From: Candidatus Woesebacteria bacterium UBA5073
GTDB taxonomy: Bacteria > Patescibacteriota > Microgenomatia > UBA8517
Direction: 5' to 3'
DNA: 29,340 nt
Assembly (NCBI GenBank): GCA_002415845.1
Contig: DIAR01000056.1
Span: 1-29,340 of the forward strand
Below the pieces are notes generated by a model. The model saw only the letters and a list, made by a program, of their open reading frames with translations, did not search any database and was not told where the DNA came from. The first letter of the stretch is position 1; the number at the start of each line of letters is the position of its first letter. Positions 22,429 to 29,340 of this stretch are shown here, piece after piece. A program made the position numbers and the translations under genes.

Positions 22429-23954
22429 AGATTAAAAATTGGATTAAGGGAAACCCAAAGGAATTTATTATCTTGTTAGTTATTCTTTTATTTGGAGCCT
22501 TCTTGCGACTTTATAAAATAGATCAATATTTAACTTTCCTGGGTGATGAAGGCAGAGATGCAATCATTGTCCGAAAACTTTTGGTGTATGGCGATCCAAT
22601 ATTGATTGGTCCGGGCACTTCCATCGGCAATATGTATTTGGGTCCGCTTTACTACTATTTAATGGCTCCGGCTTTATTAATTGCCAATTTTTCTCCGGTT
22701 GGGCCGGCCGTGCAAATTGCTCTTTTAAGTGTAATTACAATTGGCTTTATCTATTTAATAGCCAAGGATTGGTTTGGTTGGAGGGCAGCCATTATAGCTT
22801 CCGTTCTTTATGCCATTGCTCCGACGGTTATTGTTTATTCCCGCTCTTCCTGGAATCCGAATATCATGCCCTTTTTTGCTTTGCTTTCCATCTTTTCCAT
22901 TTGGAAAGTTTGGAAAGAACATACTTATAACTGGCTTATCATTCTTGGAATTTCTTTGGCTTTCTGCATGCAGTCACACTATCTGGGATTGCTTCTTTTC
23001 CCGACGATTGGCCTTTTTTGGTTACTGACTTTTTTGAAGGAAAGAAAAGTCAAAAAGACCAAGCCACTAATAAAAAAAACAATCATTGGTGTCGTGATTT
23101 TTCTTTTTCTAATGAGCCCTTTGGCTATCTTTGATGCACGGCACGGTTGGAATAATTTTGGAGCCATGAAGAAGTTTTTTACCGTTCGTCAGGAAACGGT
23201 TTCGATTAAACCCTGGAAGGCCATTCCCAACAGCCTTCCTATTTCCGAAAAGATAATGATGAGATTGGTCGGGGCAAATCAGGCAAATACAGGGCCTTAT
23301 ATTTTGGGAGCGATGGTCGCTTTATCCGTTTGGTTTTTGGTTTTAAAAAGAAAGGATTTGCCTTTAAAGACAAAACACGGTTTTTATGTTTTATTGGTTT
23401 GGCTTGGTGTTGCTATTTTAGGATTGGGTTTATATAAACAGGAAATATATGATCATTATTATGGTTTCTTTTTCCCGGCACCGTTTTTGTTAATTGGAGG
23501 TTTGGGACAGTTGCTTCTGGAAAACAAAAAAAGAATTATTCCCACCTTAACGATTATTGCTTTAGTTTTATTGGTTTATGTCAATTTAAAAGTTGACCCT
23601 CTTTTGAAGGCGCCCAATCAACAATTAAGAAGAGCAAGGGAGGTGGCGCAAAAAATAAAGGAGGAGGCTAATGGTGAAAGATTTAACTTGGCTGTTTTGG
23701 CTGAGAGAAACTATGAGGACGGTTACCAATATTTTCTGGAGAGGTGGAATGAAAAAGTTGTTGATATTAATGCCTTAAAAGCCGATGAGACAATAACCCA
23801 ACAACTATTTGTAGTTTGTGAGTTGCCGAAGGAAAAGTGCGATCCGACACATAGCCCCAAAGCGGAGGTGGCTAATTTTGGTTGGAGTAAAATTGAAAAT
23901 GAATGGGAGGTCTTTGGAGCCAGACTCTATAAACTGGTACACACTCAACCATGA
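22410..23954 (+). CDS. polytopic GT-C glycosyltransferase (GT39/ArnT-like)
   Basis: 514 residues, multi-pass. FLRLYKIDQYLTFLGDEGRD places the acidic pair Asp46-Glu47 and Asp50 in loop 1. IGPGTSIGNMYLGPLYYYLMAP follows, then SSWNPNIMPFFAL. The C-terminal 110 residues after the last helix are soluble and contain REVAQKIKEEANGERFNLAV. It is paralogous to the protein at 24928. It likely uses the lipid-linked sugar made by the preceding GT2 enzyme. The ATG at 22410 lies inside that gene; the stop overlaps nrnA by ATGA. Confidence 0.82.
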   Translation: MVKIALKIKNWIKGNPKEFIILLVILLFGAFLRLYKIDQYLTFLGDEGRDAIIVRKLLVYGDPILIGPGTSIGNMYLGPLYYYLMAPALLIANFSPVGPAVQIALLSVITIGFIYLIAKDWFGWRAAIIASVLYAIAPTVIVYSRSSWNPNIMPFFALLSIFSIWKVWKEHTYNWLIILGISLAFCMQSHYLGLLLFPTIGLFWLLTFLKERKVKKTKPLIKKTIIGVVIFLFLMSPLAIFDARHGWNNFGAMKKFFTVRQETVSIKPWKAIPNSLPISEKIMMRLVGANQANTGPYILGAMVALSVWFLVLKRKDLPLKTKHGFYVLLVWLGVAILGLGLYKQEIYDHYYGFFFPAPFLLIGGLGQLLLENKKRIIPTLTIIALVLLVYVNLKVDPLLKAPNQQLRRAREVAQKIKEEANGERFNLAVLAERNYEDGYQYFLERWNEKVVDINALKADETITQQLFVVCELPKEKCDPTHSPKAEVANFGWSKIENEWEVFGARLYKLVHTQP

Positions 23955-24931
23955 ACTATAAATTCTCAAACGAAATTCTGATCAAAATAAAAAAGGCTGA
24001 CAAAATCCTGATTAACTGCCACCGGGGCCCTGATCCGGACAGTGTCGGTAGTGCTCTGGCTTTATATGCGGTTTTAACCAAGATGGGCAAAGAAGTAAAC
24101 GTTATTTGTTCGGATGCTATCCCCGTTGATTGTAAATTTCTGCCTTTCTCAGAAAAAGTAGTAAAGGAAAACTTTTATCAGTTTAAATTCTCCGATTATG
24201 ATTTGTTTGTTCTTTTGGATTCCGGCAGTTGGGAAATGGCTTCGGGAAAGAAGGAAATTCCGTTGCCGAAAATCCCGATGATAACAATTGACCATCATGC
24301 GACTAACGACGGTTATGGAAATAATAATTATGTTGACAATAAAAAGTCTTCCACCGCCGAAATGCTTTACCTTATTTTTGAAGATTGGAAAATAAAAATA
24401 GATAAAGATATTGCTCAACTTCTCTTAACGGGAATAATAGCCGATACCGGTGTTTTTGAATATCCGGGAGTTACACCCCAAACGCTGGAGATTGCTCAGA
24501 AGTTAATGGAAAAAGGAGCAGATAAGGATTTAGCCGTTTTAAACATTTTTAGAAGTGTTCCTTTTGATCAGATGAAATTTTGGGGTGAGATTTTAAGACG
24601 GATGGAAATTGATGAAGAATATAATTTTGTCTGGGCGGCAATTCCGTATACTTTGTATGAAGAGTTTGGTAAACCTCTTGGTGCCAAAGATAGCGCTGCC
24701 AGTTATTTCGCTCCGATTGTCGCTTCAACCGATTTTGGCATGGTCATGGTCGAGACAGAAGAGAAACTGCTTTCCGTTTCATTTCGCTCCCGGACCGGTT
24801 ATGATGTTTCCAAATTGGCTCAAAAATTTGGTGGTGGAGGACACATTACGGCAGCCGGGGCGAGAATAAAGGATTTAAATTTTGATGAAGCGGTTATTAA
24901 AGTTTTAGAAACGGTCAGAAAAAATAAATGA
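23951..24931 (+). CDS. DHH/DHHA1 phosphoesterase, NrnA-like
   Basis: 326 residues of the DHH superfamily. Motif I HRGPDPDS has His24, Asp28 and Asp30; LLDSGS is motif II; IDHHATN is the DHH motif III; and GIIADTG is motif IV. The DHHA1 domain ends in FGGGGHITAAGA. Relatives degrade nanoRNA (2-5 nt), pAp or cyclic di-AMP products with Mn2+. Sequence alone does not separate these. It is cytosolic, yet it is coupled by ATGA to membrane glycosyltransferase genes on both sides, an odd place for a housekeeping nuclease. Confidence 0.9.
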   Translation: MNYKFSNEILIKIKKADKILINCHRGPDPDSVGSALALYAVLTKMGKEVNVICSDAIPVDCKFLPFSEKVVKENFYQFKFSDYDLFVLLDSGSWEMASGKKEIPLPKIPMITIDHHATNDGYGNNNYVDNKKSSTAEMLYLIFEDWKIKIDKDIAQLLLTGIIADTGVFEYPGVTPQTLEIAQKLMEKGADKDLAVLNIFRSVPFDQMKFWGEILRRMEIDEEYNFVWAAIPYTLYEEFGKPLGAKDSAASYFAPIVASTDFGMVMVETEEKLLSVSFRSRTGYDVSKLAQKFGGGGHITAAGARIKDLNFDEAVIKVLETVRKNK

Positions 24932-26412
24932 AAAAAATAAAAAGTTTAATCACGCCGATTAATATTCTTGTTTTTCTGATTCTTTTAATAGCTTTTGTGG
25001 TTCGTATTTACGGCGTTAATCGGCTTTTGGGCTTTTATTATGATCAGGGCAGGGACGCCCTGGTTATCTGGGACTTGTGGCACAAGGGCAAAATGTTTTT
25101 GATTGGTCCGACAACCGGAATTGAAGGCATTTTCAGAGGCCCCTGGTACTACTGGCTAATTGCGCCATTCTATTTAATAGGTTTGGGGAATCCTGTTTTT
25201 CCATCCGTCTTTTTGGCTTTAACCTCGGTGGTGGCCATTGGTTTTCTTTATGTTCTTGGAACAAAAATGGTGAGCAAAGAAGCCGGTATCATGGCCGTTA
25301 TCATTGCCGCCTTTTCTTACCGCCTGGTAATGGCTTCCCGCTGGCTTTCCAATCCAACCCCAATGCTTCTTTTGTCGGCTCTTCTTCTCTGGGGCATGTT
25401 TAAGGTGATTGACGGTAAAAAATGGGGTTGGCCGATAATTGCTTTCACTTCAGGTCTTTCTTTGTTTAATTTCGGTTCGGCTGCCGAAGTTTTTTACTTT
25501 CCGGCTCTTTTGATATTTATTCTTTGGCAGAGGAAAAATCTGCCCGATAAGAAGAATCTGATTTGGTCGATTGTTTTATTTACGGCTTCTTTCTTGCCTC
25601 TGGTTTTATTTGAGCTAAAGCATGGTTTTGTTTTAACGCAGAACATTAAGAAGTTTTTGGTGACCGATAAAAGTTTTTCCCTGCCCTCATGGGTTTTTAT
25701 TTCAGACAAACTTAAATTTTATAACGATGTCTTTTTGAACAAAATCTTTTATTTCATGTATGAAAAAGAAAGAGTTCTTTTTGGCGGTTTGATTCTCATC
25801 TTCAGCTTTTGTCTAAACAGACTTTTGCACAATAAATACTTTAAAGCTGCTTTCCTGGTTTTTTGTTCACCCTTGGTGGGTTTAATCTTTTTTCAGGGGA
25901 ATTTCGGTAATATCTACGATTACTATTTAACGGGCTATTATTTAATCTTTGTTTTGTTAATTGCTTCCTCATTAGGGCTTTTATGGAAGGGAAAGCTTTC
26001 CAAAGTAATCGTTCTTCTTTTCTTTTTCTTGTTCTTAGGCAGCAACATAAAGCCGCTTATTGCGACTCTTACTGATAAGGCAGATGACACACAAAGTGTA
26101 GCTTTTGTTAACCAAAAGAAAGCCTTGGATTGGATCTATGCCGATAGCGAAGGGCGCGAGTTTAATGTTGATGTCTATGTTCCTCCGGTTATTCCTTACG
26201 CCTACAATTATCTTTTTAAGTGGTATGGAGAAAGTAAACACCAAAGGCTTCCTCTGGAGGAAAGACGACCTCTTCTTTATACTTTATATGAGATAGATTC
26301 ACCGCATCCGGAAAGATTAAATGCCTGGCTAGCCAGGCAGAAGGGTATTGGGAAGGTAGAAGAGAAAATTCAGTTTGGAGGTATTACAGTAGAAAGAAGG
26401 ATCAGATTATGA
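24928..26412 (+). CDS. polytopic GT-C family protein, paralogue of 22410 with altered acidic pair
   Basis: 494 residues, multi-pass. The loop 1 motif is LGFYYDQGRDALV: Asp39 is kept but the next residue is Gln40, where the paralogue at 22410 has Glu (GDEGRD). IGPTTGIEGIFRGPWYYWLIAP and SRWLSNPTPMLLL match the paralogue's IGPGTSIGN...YYYLMAP and SSWNPNIMPF. A soluble C-terminal tail ends GGITVERRIRL. The change may reduce activity or shift the mechanism (inference). It carries an 18-bp palindrome near the 3' end and overlaps the next GT2 gene by ATGA. Confidence 0.78.
   Translation: MKKIKSLITPINILVFLILLIAFVVRIYGVNRLLGFYYDQGRDALVIWDLWHKGKMFLIGPTTGIEGIFRGPWYYWLIAPFYLIGLGNPVFPSVFLALTSVVAIGFLYVLGTKMVSKEAGIMAVIIAAFSYRLVMASRWLSNPTPMLLLSALLLWGMFKVIDGKKWGWPIIAFTSGLSLFNFGSAAEVFYFPALLIFILWQRKNLPDKKNLIWSIVLFTASFLPLVLFELKHGFVLTQNIKKFLVTDKSFSLPSWVFISDKLKFYNDVFLNKIFYFMYEKERVLFGGLILIFSFCLNRLLHNKYFKAAFLVFCSPLVGLIFFQGNFGNIYDYYLTGYYLIFVLLIASSLGLLWKGKLSKVIVLLFFFLFLGSNIKPLIATLTDKADDTQSVAFVNQKKALDWIYADSEGREFNVDVYVPPVIPYAYNYLFKWYGESKHQRLPLEERRPLLYTLYEIDSPHPERLNAWLARQKGIGKVEEKIQFGGITVERRIRL
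26322..26339 (+). repeat. 18-bp perfect palindrome within coding sequence
   Basis: TGCCTGGCTAGCCAGGCA, perfectly self-complementary and GC-rich against an AT-rich background, about 75 nt before the stop of the GT-C gene. As RNA it could form a seven-pair stem with a CTAG loop. No T-run follows, so it is not a classic terminator. Confidence 0.5.
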
Positions 26413-27149
26413 AATTGTCGATTATTATTCCGGCCTACAATGAAGGTAAAAACCTTAAAAAGGGTGTTTTGGAAGAAGTATGGGGTTATTTGAAAAATCA
26501 AAATTACTCCTGGGAGGTTTTGCTGGTCGATGATAAATCAACCGACGACACGGTTGAAAAATTAAAAAACTTTGCCACAAAACATGGGGGTTTTCGGGTT
26601 TTGGCGGAACCACATCGAGGAAAAGGCGGAACGGTTGTTGCTGGAGTACTGGCTTCAAGTGGGGAAATAGTTCTTTTTACCGATATGGACCAGGCAACAC
26701 CTTTACCCGAAATCGAAAAGTTTTTTCCGAAATTCGAAGAGGGTTTTGATATCGTTATCGGTTCCCGTCATGGTCGAAAAGGGGCTCCCTTAATAAGGAA
26801 ACTGATGGCTTGGGGGTTTTCTCTGCTTCGTACCATAGTCCTAAGACTTCCTTATAAAGATACACAGTGTGGTTTTAAAGCTTTTAAAAAAGAGGCGGCC
26901 CAGAAGATTTTTGCCAAAATGAAAGTTTATAACGACAAAGTGGTAGCCGGAGGAGCGGCGGTTACGGCCGGATTTGATTTGGAAATTCTTTATATCGCCA
27001 GAAAATTAAAACTTAAAGTGGCCGAGGTTCCGGTTAACTGGGTGCATAAAGATACCGAAAGAATCAATCCGATTAAGGATTCATATGAAGGTTTGGTTGA
27101 TTTATTTAAGGTAAGAATAAATGCCTTAATGGGGAAATATAAAATTTAA
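26409..27149 (+). CDS. GT2 family glycosyltransferase, ALG5/DPM1-like
   Basis: 246 residues. LSIIIPAYNEGKNL, LLVDDKSTDDT (38-48), HRGKGGTVVAGV, the metal motif TDMDQATP (Asp92-Met-Asp94), IGSRHGRKGAPLIRK, DTQCGFKAFK and the C-terminal VPVNWVHKD are typical of dolichyl-phosphate beta-glucosyltransferase-like enzymes. It has no membrane helix. It would form a polyprenyl-phosphate hexose for the neighbouring GT-C proteins. It overlaps the preceding gene by ATGA and is followed 13 nt later by another GT-C gene. Confidence 0.87.
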   Translation: MKLSIIIPAYNEGKNLKKGVLEEVWGYLKNQNYSWEVLLVDDKSTDDTVEKLKNFATKHGGFRVLAEPHRGKGGTVVAGVLASSGEIVLFTDMDQATPLPEIEKFFPKFEEGFDIVIGSRHGRKGAPLIRKLMAWGFSLLRTIVLRLPYKDTQCGFKAFKKEAAQKIFAKMKVYNDKVVAGGAAVTAGFDLEILYIARKLKLKVAEVPVNWVHKDTERINPIKDSYEGLVDLFKVRINALMGKYKI

Positions 27150-27162
27150 TTATTAAGATTAT

Positions 27163-28740
27163 ATGAAAAAGTTTATTAAAGAATGGGGAACAACAATTGC
27201 TTTTCTTCTCGTAATAATCGGAATTGGAACTTTTTTAAGATTTTATAAAATTAATCACTTGCCGGTTTTTGCCGATGAGGCCATCTACATCAGATGGGCC
27301 CAGGTGATGAAGAACGAGCCAACCTTGAGATTTGTTCCACTCTCCGACGGAAAGCAGCCTCTTTATATGTGGTTGGTTATTCCCTTCTTGAAAATATTTT
27401 CCGATCCATTAGTTGCCGGAAGGGCTGTTTCGGCTATGGCGGGGGTTGGCTCAATGATTGGAATATTTTCCCTTTCGTACCTTTTATTTAAGTCAAAAAA
27501 AGTTTCCTTGGTTTCCGTACTGTTATACGCCGTTTCTACTTTTACCTTCTTTTTTGACCGGATGGCCCTGGTCGATGCACTTTTGTCGATGTTCGGGATA
27601 TGGGTTTTGTTTTTTGCGACCCTAACCGTCAAATACGCCAAACTCGATTTTGCCATGTTAACGGGCTTTTCATTGGGCGGAGCCCTTTTAACCAAATCAC
27701 CGGCCCTATTTTATTCACTTCTTGTTCCTTTAACGTTAATTTTTATTGACTTTAAAAAGAACTTCAAAACAACGGTAGGCAAACTGATTAAAACTATTTC
27801 TTTATTTGTTCCTACTTATGTTATTGGCTATGGTCTTTACAACATCCTGCGATTGGGCCCGAATTTTAACATGATGGGATCACGAAACTTAGATTATGTT
27901 TTCCCCTTAAGTCATCTCTGGTTTAGTCCTAAAGATCCTTTTCTTCCTTTCCTTGACCGATCGTTTGAATGGATTTCCCAAATGGGCCCTTGGCCGCTTT
28001 TGGTGTTAGCGGTGGGAGCAATCATCTTAAACATCAGAAAAAACTGGAAAGAGACACTTTTATTGATATCTTGGTTTATTTTACCGATTCTGGTTCAGTC
28101 GGAGTTTGCCAAGGTTTTTACGGCCCGTTATATTCTCTTTTCACTACCTTATTTAATAATTCTGGCAGGAAGTATTTTTCTTGGTAAGAATAAAATCATT
28201 GAAAAAATAGCGGTGGTGGTGGTTATTCTGACTGTTTTCTTATCCATGAAGTTTAACTATCTTTTATACACCGATTTGGAGAAAGCTCCTCTTCCCAGAA
28301 GCGAGAGAAGCGGTTATTTGGAAGAATGGACTTCCGGAACGGGGATTACAGAGGTGGCAACTTTTATTAAGGAAAGACATCTCAAAAATCCCAACGAGAG
28401 GATTGTTATCGGGACGGAAGGTTTTTTCGGAACCTTGCCTGATGGTTTACAGATTTATTTAACTAATATTCCTAACGTTACGGTGATTGGTGTCGGGGTT
28501 TCCATTGACCGGGTTCCCGAGCAGCTTATCAATTCCAAAAAAGCGGGGGACACGACCTATCTCCTTTTTAATTCGTCGAGATTTAAAGTCACAAACCCTG
28601 AAAAAAATGGTTTGGAATTAGTGGCTGCATATCCTAAAGCTTTTAGGCCCGACAATATTAAAGAATATGTCCAAAACGGTCCACGCGACAATCTCTTGTT
28701 TTATGAACTGACGGATTATACAAAGGCAATTAAAAAATAA
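27163..28740 (+). CDS. polytopic GT-C glycosyltransferase (GT39/PMT-like)
   Basis: 525 residues, multi-pass. FLRFYKINHLPVFADEAIYIRW has the acidic pair Asp38-Glu39 in loop 1, followed by LSDGKQPLYMWLVIP, like the K-P/Q-P-L motif of GT39 enzymes. DRMALVDALLSMFG and LTKSPALFYSLL are also family-like. A soluble C-terminal region of about 140 residues follows the last helix. It probably transfers the lipid-linked sugar made by the GT2 protein encoded 13 nt upstream. No SD is obvious before the ATG. It closes the operon. Confidence 0.83.
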   Translation: MKKFIKEWGTTIAFLLVIIGIGTFLRFYKINHLPVFADEAIYIRWAQVMKNEPTLRFVPLSDGKQPLYMWLVIPFLKIFSDPLVAGRAVSAMAGVGSMIGIFSLSYLLFKSKKVSLVSVLLYAVSTFTFFFDRMALVDALLSMFGIWVLFFATLTVKYAKLDFAMLTGFSLGGALLTKSPALFYSLLVPLTLIFIDFKKNFKTTVGKLIKTISLFVPTYVIGYGLYNILRLGPNFNMMGSRNLDYVFPLSHLWFSPKDPFLPFLDRSFEWISQMGPWPLLVLAVGAIILNIRKNWKETLLLISWFILPILVQSEFAKVFTARYILFSLPYLIILAGSIFLGKNKIIEKIAVVVVILTVFLSMKFNYLLYTDLEKAPLPRSERSGYLEEWTSGTGITEVATFIKERHLKNPNERIVIGTEGFFGTLPDGLQIYLTNIPNVTVIGVGVSIDRVPEQLINSKKAGDTTYLLFNSSRFKVTNPEKNGLELVAAYPKAFRPDNIKEYVQNGPRDNLLFYELTDYTKAIKK

Positions 28741-28758
28741 CTAAATCCGATCTGATCT

Positions 28759-28767
28759 TGATATAAT
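28759..28767 (+). promoter_or_regulatory. extended -10 promoter of the last gene
   Basis: TGATATAAT: an extended -10 (TG, one base, consensus TATAAT at 28762-28767) with no visible -35, 18 nt before ATG 28786. Confidence 0.5.
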
Positions 28768-28785
28768 AAGGCTATTATTAATTTA

Positions 28786-29340
28786 ATGGGAAAAGTCTTT
28801 AAAGCTTGGTGGTTTAAATATCTGATTTTGGGAATAGTCATAAGGGTTATCCTCATGCCGATTACTTCCCATCCTGATTTATGGGGGCACAGTTTTACGG
28901 CCTATTTTTTTGCTTATAAGGGAGAACTGAATATTTATCAGTTTTTATTGAATTTACCGCCTGATTACCCCCTGGTTAAAAACATAGGTATTAGCGATAT
29001 TTTTATTTATCCGCCCTTAACTTACTTTACGCTCGGGATTTTCAAATGGTTGGTTAAACCTTTTGTCGATCCGAATTTTCTTCCCTGGTTAATGGAGAAT
29101 ATGGGTAACATCTATTCGAGGAAGGATTTATTCTCGGTTTTGTTCTTTTATAAACTGCCTTACCTTTTTGTTGACCTCGGGATTGCTTTCTTATTATCTT
29201 CACTCTTTTCGGATGAAAAGAAGAAGAAGTTGGCCTTTATTTTGTGGATTCTTAATCCGGTTACCTTATATGCGACTTTTATGATTGGACAGCTGGATAT
29301 CTTGGCTGTCTTCTTTACCGTTTTGTCCGTCTATTTTGCC
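28786..29340 (+). CDS. polytopic GT-C-like membrane protein, 5' part (runs off the window)
   Basis: 185 codons are open from ATG 28786 to the window edge with no stop. The N-terminal helix (about residues 10-25) is followed by a loop with Asp31 in SHPDLWGHSF, then SDIFIYPPLTYFTLG. Near the edge, LWILNPVTLYATFMIGQLDILAVFF is close to the NP...GQxD pattern of GT87/PIG-M-like GT-C proteins. It has its own extended -10 promoter, so it begins a new transcription unit. The precise family cannot be fixed from this half. Confidence 0.72.
   Translation, partial: MGKVFKAWWFKYLILGIVIRVILMPITSHPDLWGHSFTAYFFAYKGELNIYQFLLNLPPDYPLVKNIGISDIFIYPPLTYFTLGIFKWLVKPFVDPNFLPWLMENMGNIYSRKDLFSVLFFYKLPYLFVDLGIAFLLSSLFSDEKKKKLAFILWILNPVTLYATFMIGQLDILAVFFTVLSVYFA

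Noticed and set aside
1..29340. Alternative genetic code with UGA as glycine
   Set aside because: TGA ends several conserved genes at the expected length (tsaE, galE, nrnA-like and others), so the standard bacterial code holds.
1..29340. CRISPR arrays, transposons, prophage, tRNA or rRNA genes
   Set aside because: No regularly spaced repeats, transposase or integrase motifs, or tRNA-like cloverleaf segments were found; intergenic space is too small to hold them.

Overview
The window looks like a piece of a compact, host-dependent-type bacterial genome from the Candidate Phyla Radiation (Patescibacteria), most likely the Microgenomates side. This rests on several traits: almost no intergenic space, long chains of genes overlapping by ATGA or more, exported proteins with Pro/Thr-rich (PTPTP) linkers and recurrent V/I-L-G motifs, a sortase beside an LPXTG-like substrate, short versions of housekeeping proteins, and a very high density of membrane glycosyltransferases. 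TGA is used as a normal stop (galE, tsaE and several glycosyltransferases), so the UGA=Gly code of some CPR lineages does not apply. The lineage is inference; no rRNA or marker tree is available here.

Layout. (1) 1-3308 (+): a tightly overlapping run with the tail of an M23 peptidase, an exported anchored protein, a VanZ-like protein, tsaE, galE and a half-length tsaB. (2) 3369-4800 (+): a Cys-rich exported protein ending in an MAKTG sorting signal, followed by a sortase. (3) 4859-6056 (+): a CAP-domain membrane protein and an 86-residue membrane protein. (4) 6053-6937 (-): galU. (5) 7024-7521 (+): a YkuK/DUF458 RNase H-like protein. (6) 7541-10722 (+): a complete rfbA-rfbB-rfbC-rfbD operon for dTDP-L-rhamnose. 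(7) 10719-11381 (-): trmD. (8) 11431-17918 (+): four polytopic GT-C enzymes, the last a TMTC-like TPR fusion. (9) 17963-19108 (+): a polyprenyl-phosphate glycosyl synthase fused to GtrA. (10) 19156-20031 (+): an HTH protein with a degenerate Nudix box. (11) 20028-21638 (-): a DUF35 protein and a PIG-V-like GT-C protein. (12) 21718-28740 (+): two GT2 genes and three GT-C genes, with a DHH phosphoesterase embedded among them. (13) 28786-end (+): the start of another GT-C protein.

The genes form a surface-glycan programme. GalU/GalE and RmlABCD make UDP-Glc, UDP-Gal and dTDP-rhamnose. Three GT2 enzymes probably load sugars onto a polyprenyl phosphate, and eight GT-C proteins would transfer them outside the membrane. 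The exported, wall-associated and sortase-anchored proteins are possible acceptors. One exported protein carries a WxxWxxW motif, the eukaryotic C-mannosylation signature.

Regulation is visible. Nearly every first-in-operon gene has a sigma70-type -10 box 6-18 nt before its start codon, so predicted leaders are about 0-12 nt and a Shine-Dalgarno is generally absent (21718 is the clear exception). All three convergent gene pairs end on a shared TTAA, so both TAA stops overlap and no terminator fits between them. No stretch over 300 bases lacks a gene. I saw no tRNA, rRNA, CRISPR array, transposase or integrase.
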